A stretch of 64,000 bases of DNA from Takakia lepidozioides (Eukaryota > Streptophyta > Takakiopsida > Takakiales > Takakiaceae). The notes beneath the pieces were generated by a model. It ran no database searches and was not told where the DNA came from. It saw nothing but the letters and a program-made list of their open reading frames with translations. The stretch's first letter is position 1; each line of letters opens with the position of its first letter. Below, in pieces: positions 55,929-64,000 of the stretch. Where the stretch lies: assembly GCA_030704615.1 (NCBI GenBank), contig CM060734.1, positions 3,410,001-3,474,000 on the forward strand, given 5' to 3'. Made by a program: the position numbers and the translations under genes.

Positions 55929-57673
55929 CTCTCACAGGTCCCGGACTAATATCAGATCAATCGAAAATTCATTCGATGGCTCAACGGATGGCTGGCCATT
56001 GAAATGATTTTGGTTCGCTTTGAGACTTGGCCACTATGTTCAATGTGCCATGTAAGAGGCCCCAGAGTAATATGAGATCAATCGAAATTCGTTCAATGGG
56101 CCAACGGATGGTTGCCCATCCAAATGATTTTCGTTCGCTTTCAAACCTTGGCCAGTGTGTTCAATGTACCATCTGATACGTCCCAGTGTATTATGAGATC
56201 AATCGAAAATCGTTCCATTGTCCAATGAGGCGTTCACTTGTCATCTGGTTTTTGTTCAATGCGAAAAAGAAATCCTGCAATGCGTGCACGGCTATTGCAC
56301 CCATCGAACGGTTGTGGTTGAAGCCCCTCTTTTGCCCGCACGTGCTTGAACATGTGTGCGACACATGTGCGGAGACACAACGGACGAATAAATCATTTGC
56401 CTCCCCATGGACGCGCTCCCCCCTCAAGCCATTCCACATTTTTAATTGAATTTAAATTTATTTTAAGCCAATAAATAGGTTTGCGCTGCCTTTCAGTGGG
56501 GGTTTCTGGCACGTATCGATTCTGTTTTTGGCTCAATTTCGTTCTGCGGCTTCCAGCATCCCACGGCTACTCCCCCGCCAAAATTTGGACCAATAAAAAA
56601 TGCCCCCCCCCCAAAAAAAAGGTGTTCTCTTTCGCTCACTATTGCAGAACTCTCTATGAGGAGTGCACGAAGTAGAACACAAATCAAGTTTGGAGTGCAA
56701 AACAGGGAAGAAACTGTGGTTTTGGGTCCAAATGAATTTGGATCGCTCCCAAATTTGGCACGCACATTGCATATGGCTACATTACACGCCCCATTCAAAA
56801 ATGGAATGAAAAACAAATCGTGAGCACGCGAAACACAGCCCAACAGGTCCCAAAGCAATAGCAGCTCCAACAAAATACATTCAACAGGTGAACGGATGGT
56901 TGCCCATCCAAATCATTTTTGTTAGCTTCCAAACTTTGCCAGCACGTTCCAGACACCCTCTCACAGGTCCCGGACTAATATCAGATCAATCGAAAATTCA
57001 TTCGATGGCTCAACGGATGGCTGGCCATCGAAATGATTTTGGTTCGCTTTGAGACTTGGCCACTATGTTCAATGTGCCATGTAAGAGGCCCCAGAGTAAT
57101 ATGAGATCAATCGAAATTTGTTCAATGGGCCAACGGATGGTTGCCCATCCAAATGATTCTCGTTCGCTTTCAAACCTTGGCCAGTGTGTTCAATGTACCC
57201 TCTGATACGTCCCAGTGTAATACGAGATCAATCGAAAATCGTTCCATTGTCCAATGAGGCGTTCACTTGTCATCTGGTTTTTGTTCAATGCGAAAAAGAA
57301 ATCCTGCAATGCGTGCACGGCTATTGCACCCATTGAACGGTTGTGGTTGAAGCCCCTCTTTTGCCCGCACGTGCTTGAACATGTGTGCGACACATGTGCG
57401 GAGACACAACGGACGAATAAATCATTTGCCTCCCCATGGACGCGCTCCCCCCTCAAGCCATTTCACATTTTTAATTGAATTTAAATTTATTTTAAGCCAA
57501 TAAATAGGTTTGCGCTGCCTTTTAGTGGGGGTTTCTGGCACGTATCGATTTTGTTTTTTGGCTCAATTTTGTTCTGCGGCTTGCAGCATCCCACGGCTAC
57601 TCCCCCGCCAAAATTTGGACCAATCAAAAATGCCCCCCTTAAAAAAAGGTGTTCTCTTTCGCTCACTATTGCA

Positions 57674-58600
57674 GAAACCTCCAGATACACACCTTAGAAT
57701 GCAACCCATACAAAGATATTAAGCATGCCACCCCTATCATCTGCCCCACTCCTAGATCGTCCAAAATCTACTCACTTGACGACAGTTTCATGGGGATGAT
57801 CCCCAATACCCGACTAACCTGGCTCTGGAACAAATACTCCGCTACCACCCCTCATGCAAGTCAGTTACAACCCCCAAAGCAAGACTTCACCACAAAAGTT
57901 TGCTGGTTGATTGATCGATACCTTCGCGATACCCCCCCGAAGAAACCCTGCTCTTCTGATAAACTCTCGCAAGCTTATTCCCATAGCTCCATTTCCCCGG
58001 ACATCCTCAACTTTCTCGTTTCCTCATTCCAACTCACTCACTCCTACTACTCCAGCCCGCTCACCTGCCCCCTTGAGCTATCATCCTACGACAGTCGACA
58101 CCCTCAAGACTGTGTATTTGGTGCCACAGGCCACGCCACCCACCATACCTGGTCCGGCAATGGTCTAGCACACCCGGCACCCAACACCCCTACACATGAG
58201 GCCCTTCAATGGGCACGCTTCGCAGCCTACTCCTCCCCACCCGCCACCATTATCTTTATCCTCGCACAACAGAGCCCGCCTGTACACCATCACCCCCTCC
58301 TACAACTCCCCCCAGACGTGACACCTAGTTACCATTGAACCCAACCAACATGCATGGACACCCCTTCCCTAAATACCTCCGCCATAAGGAACCCACCCTA
58401 ACCCAGATCCTGATTGTCCAAAAACCCAATGGCACCTCTATATCTCCAAGTTTCCTAGCACACCTGCACCACCTACTATCTGACATGCATGGCACTAGAA
58501 GAGAAACCGGCTTTTTCCACGGGTATGCCATCTCACACCTGACACATTCCACGGCTTTTATCACGGGTCTGTAGACTGAGCCAAGGTGTGGGTCTAAATA
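57674..58600 (+). pseudogene. LINE-associated ORF fragment, region upstream of RT
   Basis: The frame runs from the satellite boundary to a TGA at 58336 and then decays. It reads SYDSRHPQDCVFGATGHATH, then HTWSGNGLAHPAPNTPTHEAL, cut here, QWARFAAYSSPPATIIFIL. The pattern (FGAT, W-G, NP/HP, A..WA..AA, LP) is one I associate with the segment preceding RT in some green-lineage LINEs, from memory. Its codon style (C- and A-rich, many His/Pro/Thr) resembles the minus-strand RT at 46.4-48.8 kb. It may be from the same LINE family in opposite orientation. Confidence 0.45.
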
Positions 58601-59204
58601 TGCCCTAACTATGGGGTGTCTCACATGTGGTCCACACCCCAGGCAAGAACGGTGTGAAAACAGCCATGAGTGTGGCAGGGGTTGGCTTAGTTTACATGGC
58701 ATGTTACACACCTGTGTGAAATGGGACCATACAATTATTTCCACTGATTGTGGTGTATGGGTTTAGTTAGTACTCCGCTGCAAATGGAATAAATCATGAA
58801 CTTCAAAAATCTGCCCTCGGAAAGACGAAGAGGTGGTCGTTGCACTTTGCAATGTAAACCGAATGCAATGCAAGCTTAACAGTCCTCATATTATGATTGA
58901 AGGGAGTCAAATTAAGTGTGGCCATATCAGTGCAGGGACATAAATATGAATCATTCACCATTGTAAATGAAAACAGGGTAGAAAGTTGCTTGTAGGGTTT
59001 ACAAAAGGTTAATTTAAAAAAAAAGATGCCCATCCCGGTAGCTGCACGAACAGAGGGCTGGGACTTAGAGCAGCGAGCGGGAGGGAGGGCAAACATGGGA
59101 GGCCCGCAGTTGGAGCAACTCACATTTGAAAAGCAAGCAATCCGACAAACGCTAGGGTATGTGTGCGAGGACTAGGTGTCGGTTGAGAGCTCGCCGTTCT
59201 GGGG
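58601..59204. other. No recognisable feature
   Basis: Mixed spacer. It contains GTGTCTCACATGTGGTCCACACC near 58615-58638, interrupted here only by ordinary sequence, and a GGGCTGGGACTTAGAGC word near 59058 close to the M3 motif. No gene. Confidence 0.4.
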
Positions 59205-59745
59205 AGAGTCAGCTTGGTCTTAGGTTGAGGACAATGTGGTGAGGGCACCTTCTTCTTCGACCTATTTCAGCCTATTTTGCGCTCTCATCAGACTCAGCCC
59301 TGAATTTGCAGCATGGAGCAGAGCTGGCATGAGTTTTTAAAGATCCTTCACGATGGTGGGACAACCGCAATCGCAAGGTGTGGCTTTTTCTTAATGTATG
59401 ATGTGAAGAATTTTGTCCATCCTGCAAATGTGGGCTCTTGGCTCCTGTTAGTACTGTGCTTTGGTATCCTTCCTGATGTTTACAAGGTTCTTGGAAGAGT
59501 CAGCTTGGTCTTAGCAGGCCGTGCTTCATTTTCTGCCCGCTTAGCTGCACCGTGGTGGTTCTCACAGACCAATCAAACATTACCTGACTACAAACACAAG
59601 CAGCACACACAAGAGGTTCTCTTAGGTTCATGGTCAGTCAAATCCTCCATGGGTCATGACACAAGGTCGAGGACAATGTGGTGAGGGCACCTTCTTCTTT
59701 GACCTATTTCAGCCTGTTTTCCCTCCCATCAGACTCGGTTGATAG
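59205..59745 (+). repeat. Direct duplication around a short ORF
   Basis: GAGTCAGCTTGGTCTTAG occurs at about 59206 and 59497. GAGGACAATGTGGTGAGGGC, ACCTTCTTCTTYGACCTATT, TCAGCCT occurs at about 59227 and 59670. The second copy is split by about 150 bp of other sequence. Confidence 0.8.
59313..59684 (+). CDS. Hypothetical protein, no domain
   Basis: A 123-codon frame from ATG 59313 (MEQSWHEFLKILHDGG). The middle is hydrophobic (NVGSWLLLVLCFGILPDVY) and could be one membrane segment. No family recognised. It lies between the arms of a direct duplication and may not be a gene. Confidence 0.2.
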   Translation: MEQSWHEFLKILHDGGTTAIARCGFFLMYDVKNFVHPANVGSWLLLVLCFGILPDVYKVLGRVSLVLAGRASFSARLAAPWWFSQTNQTLPDYKHKQHTQEVLLGSWSVKSSMGHDTRSRTMW

Positions 59746-60600
59746 AACCAGGCAGCGGTAACGGAGGCACCTTCTTCAATACATTTCAGCCTGTTTTCCC
59801 TGTTATCAGAGTTGTCCCTAATTTTCATGTTGAATTTTGCAAGTTAGCTCTTGGTGGATCTATGGTACCGGGGGTTTTGAAGTGATTTTGACATGTTACT
59901 GCCTATGTGGCAACAGGAAAGTATTGAAAACAGATAATAGAAACTAGGAGAAGCTCTGGAATGAAGGAGCAGGGATAGAGTGTGGGTTGAGATTCATCGA
60001 AGCGGGCCGGATTTCAAGCTCCAGATCACCTATGATTCCCTGTGGAAGGATAGCTACAAGAAACCTGCATGGGTAGATGGTCAATTGGAAGCCGCGGCAC
60101 AAATGATCAAATCAGGCACCTCAACCATAACCACAACTTCTAGAAGAGGATCAAGAGAGGGAGTCCACAATGCCTGTTCCGGCACTTCTGGGCATGTCAA
60201 GATGCTTTGTGAGGCAGGCAGACTGAATGAGGCTCTACAAACTTTAAACCAATGAGGAATTTCAGCAGATTTAGATAAGTATGTCTGTCTCTTGCTTAAG
60301 TGCATCAAGAGGAAAGGCTGGAAGCTAGAAAGCAGGTGCACACTCATATTATGATCCAAAGTGGACTCATGCCAACCGTTTTTCTCCTCAACACCCTTGT
60401 CATCCTGTATGTTAAGTGCGGGAGCATCATGAATGCTCACCGAGTTTTCAACAGAATGCCTCAACGATCTTTGATCTCATGGAATACAATGCTGGAAGGA
60501 TTTACCACGCGTGGGTGTTTGTGTTTGCAAAAGCGTGTGCAAGCCTGGGTCCTCTGGGAAATGGGGGAAAGGGGGCACCTTCTTCAATAGCACAGCGGCT
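59745..60600 (+). pseudogene. R570 unit plus truncated 5 prime copy of the PPR gene
   Basis: 59745-59975 matches R570 (plus sense here). The reading from about 59980 has GPDFKLQITYDSLWKDSYKK, PAWVDGQLEAAAQMIKSGTS, then SGHVKMLCEAGRLNEALQTL, a TGA at 60254, and PPR text: QVHTHIMIQSGLMPTVFLL, NTLVILYVKCGSIMNAHRVF, NRMPQRSLISWNTMLEGF. It ends near 60560. It is a second, older copy of the segment at 60670-61160 immediately downstream. Confidence 0.8.
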
Positions 60601-60669
60601 ACAAATGGGTAGATGGTCAACTGGAAACAGCAGCTGCAGCAACACATTAATAGAACAAGGCACTAGCTA

Positions 60670-62492
60670 GGATCAATAGCTAAAAGAAACCTGCATGGGT
60701 AGATGGTCAACTAAAGGCAGCAGCTGCAACGTCACAGTTGATAAAATCAGGCACCTCAACCAAGACCACAGCTTCTGGAAGAGGATCAAGAGAGGGAATC
60801 CACAATGCCTCTTCTGGCACTTCTAGGCATGTGAAGATGCCTTGTGAGGCACGCAGACTGAAAGAGGCTCTACAGACTTTAAACCAAGGAGGCATTTCAA
60901 CAGATTCAGAAACGCATGTCTGTCTCTTGCATAAGTGCATCAAGGTGAAAGGCCTGGAAGTTGGAAAGCAAGTGCACACTCACATTATCCAAAGTGGATT
61001 CATGCCAAATGTTTTTCTCCTCAACACCCTTGTCAACATGTATGTTAAGTGCGGGAGCATCATGGATGCTCATCAAGTGTTCAACAGAATGCCTCAACGA
61101 TCTTTGATCACGTGGAATATAATGTTGGTAGGATTTACCAAGCATGGGTGTGGTAGGAATGCTTTGGAGACCTATGAGCAAATGATGGGGGAAGCGGTGA
61201 AGCCCAACCACATCACGTTTGTGAGCGTTTGCAGTGCGTGTGCAAGCCTGGCAGCCCTGGAAAAGGCAAAGAGGTGCATGGCGACATCGTGAGAGCTGGA
61301 ATCCTACCAGATGTCATCCTGAATACTGCCCTGGTGGACATGTATGCCAAATGTGGGTGCATCGAGGATGCAAAGGGAGTGTTCCACAATATGGCTGAAC
61401 GAAATGTGGTGTCGTGGAGTGCGATGCTCGCAGGATATGCACAGCAGGGGTGCGGGATGGAGGCTTTGGAGACCTATGAGCAAATGATGGGGGAAGGGGT
61501 GAAGCCCAACCACATGCGTTTGCAGTGCGTGTGCAAGCCTGACAGCCCTGCAAAAGGGCAAAGAGGTGCATGGCGACATTGTCAGAGCTAGTACCAGATG
61601 TGATCCTGAACAATACTCTGGTGGACATGTATGCCAAATGTGGGAGCATCGAGCATGCAAAGGGAGTGTTCGACAATATGGCTGAACGAGATGTGGTGTT
61701 GTGGAGTGCGATGATTGCAGGATATGCACAGCAAAGGTGCGGGATGGAGGCTTTGGAGACCTATGAGCAAATGATCTGCGAAGGGGTGAAGCCCAACCAC
61801 GTCACATTTGTGTGCGTTTGCAAGCCTGGCAGCCCTGGAAAATGGCAAAGAGGTCCATGGTGACATTGTCAAAGCTGGAATTGTACCCATCGTCATTTTG
61901 AACTCTGCCCTGGTGGACATGTATGCCAAATGTGGGAGCATTGAGGATGCGAAGGGGTTGTTCAACACTATGGCTGAACGAGATGTGGTGTTGTGGAACA
62001 CGATGCTTGCAGGGTATGCACAGCAGGGGCGCGAGATGGAGGCCTTGGAGACGTATGAGCAATTGATGGGGGAAGGGGTGAAGTGCAACCACATCACGTT
62101 TTGTATGCGTTCGCAATGCTTGTGCAAGCCTAGCAGCCCTAGAAAAGGGCAAAGAGGTGCATGGTGACATCGCCAAAGATGGAATTGTACCAGATGTGAT
62201 TCTGAACAATACCCTCGTGGACTTTTATGCCAAATGTGGGTCCATCGAGGATGCAAAGGCAGTGTTTGATAAGATGGCTGCACAAGATGTGGTATCATGG
62301 AACGTGATGATCGCAAAATATGCCCAGCAGGGTCACGAGATGGAGGCTTTGGATACCTATGAGCAAATGATGGGCAAAGGGTACCACCGACAGTTTGGAG
62401 GCTGTGATGGCTACATATGTGTGGGGAAAAAGAAGCGAAGGGATAGAGTGTGGCCAGATTTCAGGCACAAGATTACTTATGATTCCTTGTGA
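60670..62492 (+). pseudogene. PLS-type pentatricopeptide repeat gene, frameshifted
   Basis: The longest intact part (to 61291) reads VCLLHKCIKVKGLEVGKQVH, FLLNTLVNMYVKCGSIMDAH, MPQRSLITWNIMLVGFTKHG and YEQMMGEAVKPNHITFVSV. Four further ~300-bp units follow, each one P-L-S triplet of about 101 residues with DMYAKCGSIEDAKGVF and MAERDVVLWSAMIAGYAQQ. PPR proteins bind RNA in plastids and mitochondria, one base per repeat, for editing, splicing or stability. The frame changes at about 61262, 61515, 61600, 61820 and 62100. The units are very alike at the DNA level, so they arose by recent tandem duplication. No E or DYW domain is seen; the reading ends in R570-like sequence after 62385. Confidence 0.9.
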
Positions 62493-63480
62493 ATCAATAG
62501 CTACTAGCAACCTGCATGGGTAGATGGCTGGAAGCTGCAACAGCAGCAACACAATTGATAAATTCAGGCACTGCTAATGAAGGCACTTCTTCAACACAAT
62601 TCACCCTGTTTTTCCCTCTTATCAGAATCGGCCCTGAATTTTCATGTTGAATTCTGCAAGTTAGCTGGTTGAGTGAACCTTTGATAGTTTGGAGTGACTG
62701 ACTGATATTGCCAATGTGACAACAGGAAAGTATCCAGAAACAGGTAACAGATATAAGGAGACCAGGAGCTGGGGAATGAATACTTTTATGACCCCAGTCA
62801 ATGGTGGGACAATCAAGGCAAAAGGTAAATGCCTGTTGGATTACAGAGAGTAGCAAATGCAATTGAGCATAGGAACTAGTGTGATAAGTTGAGTTGGGTG
62901 TTTCCTAGAACAATTCTAGGCTTTCATTGTCAGTTGCTAGCAGCACGGAAATGGTGAATGCATGATTTGTGCAGAGGCATGGATAGCTGAAGGAGCAGGG
63001 ATAGAGTGTGGGTCCAGATTGGCAGCAGCGACACAATTGATATAATCAGGCACTGCTAATGAAAGCATCTTCTTCAGCACATTTCACCATGTTTTTCCCT
63101 CTTATTAGAATCGGCCCTAACTTTTCATGTTGAATTCTGCAAGTTAGCTAGTTGAGTAAATCTAATTTGGAGTGACTTTGACATGATATTGCCGATGTGA
63201 CAACAGGAAAGTATCCAAAAACAGGTAACAAGGACGAGGACAAGCTGTGGAATGAATACTTTTTTGACCCTAGTCAATGGTGGGAAGAAGGTGAATGCTT
63301 GTTGGATTATAGAGAGTAGCAGATGCAATTGAACATAGGAACTAGTGTGATAAGTTGAGTTGGGTGTTTCCTAGAACAAATCTAGTCTGTCATCGTCAGC
63401 TGCTAGCAGCAAGGCAAGGATGTATGCTTGATTTGTGCAGAGGCATCGATAGCTGAAGGAGCAGGGATATAGTGTGGGTC
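62440..63480 (+). repeat. R570 units, plus sense, tandem
   Basis: Two diverged copies. Shared words: GAATACTTTTWTGACCC at about 62777 and 63247, AGTGTGATAAGTTGAGTTGG at 62878 and 63347, and TGAAGGAGCAGGGATA at 62988 and 63455. The first copy reads RVWPDFRHKITYDSL then stop, the decayed form of the peptide seen in the other copies. They flank the PPR relic on its 3 prime side, as R570 does on its 5 prime side. Confidence 0.85.
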
Positions 63481-63667
63481 CAGACTCAGGTGTTTCCGCC
63501 TTGGCATGTTGCTCAATGACCTTCCTTGGTAGCTTTGGAATATAGTGAGTGTCTCACAATGCAATGTTGGTTGGTGCATCTTATGCAGGAACTTGGAAAA
63601 CAAACAAATGTCATTTTTTGGAGCTTTAGGCTGAACCTCTATGCAGGGCTGCATTGCGCAGCCTGGC

Positions 63668-63726
63668 CTCTGCCTCAGACTCAAACTCAGATCTTTGATC
63701 TCAGACTCAGACTCAGACTCAGACTC
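63668..63726 (+). repeat. (GACTCA)n microsatellite
   Basis: CAGACTCA-type hexamers with two interruptions by GATCTTTGATCT. The frame across it would encode Gln/Thr or Asp/Ser repeats on either strand; no gene is supported. Confidence 0.85.
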
Positions 63727-64000
63727 TTTGATGTCAGGCTGAAGTGTATTTGGGCAATGAAGCACTTATGTAATTCTGAATTATCGTTGCATCTGCTCAT
63801 TCTATCTGTTGTTCTGGCCATGCTTAGTCAGTTCTTCATGTCATGAGCAGGTTGTTGCCGTGATGCTTTGGAATTGTGTTTAGGTGTCTTTAGATCGTGA
63901 TACTGACCACGAGCAACCTACGGTGAACTGTGGTATCCTCCACATTTATGTGGAATGTCCTACAACATAGGCCGTAGTATATTTCACACCCGCTATGGTC
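63727..64000. other. No recognisable feature
   Basis: Mixed sequence to the window end without motif. Confidence 0.4.

Larger units (their letters stand above)
50605..57673 (+). repeat. SAT1k: tandem array of ~1.0-kb satellite monomers
   Basis: Plus-oriented monomers begin (reference point GGTTGTGGTTGAAGCCCCTC) near 50605, 51610, 53577, 54566, 56310 and 57340, giving a spacing near 990-1030 bp once the solo LTR is removed. One further monomer is inverted. Copies look highly similar by eye. Each monomer contains at least three to four diverged sub-units of about 125 bp built on AGATCAATCGAAAWTCRTTC, ATGG...TGCCCATCCAAATGA, and CTTTGGCCAGCGTGTTC. The array ends at GCAGAA 57673 against LINE sequence. 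Open frames repeated in each monomer are by-products. Confidence 0.95.

Noticed and set aside
50605-57673. Repeated 60-110-codon ORFs as a gene family
   Set aside because: They recur once per monomer in both orientations, overlap one another, have no domain and follow the satellite period.
1-64000. tRNA, rRNA or snoRNA genes
   Set aside because: No cloverleaf with A- and B-box, rRNA core or box C/D pair was recognised by eye; a covariance search was not possible here.

Overview
This is nuclear DNA of a streptophyte plant. The evidence is GT-AG introns with matching phase, a plant RWP-RK transcription-factor domain, PLS-type pentatricopeptide (PPR) repeats, TTTAGGG-type telomere-like repeats, and a dense load of Ty3/Gypsy, LINE and Mutator-like elements. 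The long runs of simple repeats and the repeat-rich intergenic DNA suggest a large genome, such as a charophyte, bryophyte, lycophyte or fern. I cannot name the species. No rRNA, tRNA or CRISPR array was recognised.

Layout. 0-0.6 kb: Gypsy integrase relic. 1.2-3.6 kb: broken Mutator-like transposase with a GCM-like zinc domain. 3.9-5.4 kb: non-autonomous element MU-a with a perfect 9-bp target duplication. 5.4-9.1 kb: broken Gypsy element on the minus strand, itself interrupted by a small DNA transposon. 10.5-12 kb: acidic ORF and a ~340-bp direct duplication. 13.3-14.15 kb: GGCGCC-rich composite repeat module. 14.2-20.2 kb: intron-bearing gene relic joining a ParB-like domain to a beta-class amino-methyltransferase-like domain, with another GGCGCC satellite in an intron. 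20.7-22.0 kb, minus strand: SET-domain-like gene. 22.2-23.1 kb: Gypsy RT/RNase H relic. 24.9-31.6 kb: RWP-RK gene, the best intact host gene, with LINE debris in its first intron. 32.3-33.0 kb: hairpin satellite. 33.9-35.3 kb: LINE ORF1-like relic. 35.3-40.4 kb: tandem ~570-bp repeat interrupted by MU-b. 40.5-41.05 kb: inverted second copy of the GGCGCC module. 43.3-44.2 kb: detached monomer of a 1-kb satellite. 44.5-46.3 kb: MU-c, carrying a fragment related to the ParB/methyltransferase gene. 46.4-48.8 kb: LINE reverse transcriptase, minus strand. 49.5-50.6 kb: Gypsy integrase. 50.6-57.7 kb: array of 1-kb satellite monomers holding a solo LTR and one inverted, circularly permuted monomer. 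57.7-58.6 kb: LINE fragment. 59.7-63.5 kb: decayed PPR gene flanked by the ~570-bp repeat.

Most coding sequence here is mobile or decayed. The points of most interest are: (1) a eukaryotic, spliced ParB-plus-methyltransferase gene family, one fragment of which lies inside a mobile element; (2) three insertions of one Mutator-like family, each with a 9-bp target duplication and each carrying palindromic GATGATC satellites; and (3) a satellite monomer inserted inverted and circularly permuted, as expected from reinsertion of a circular monomer. All identities are read by eye from sequence and motif knowledge; no searches were run.
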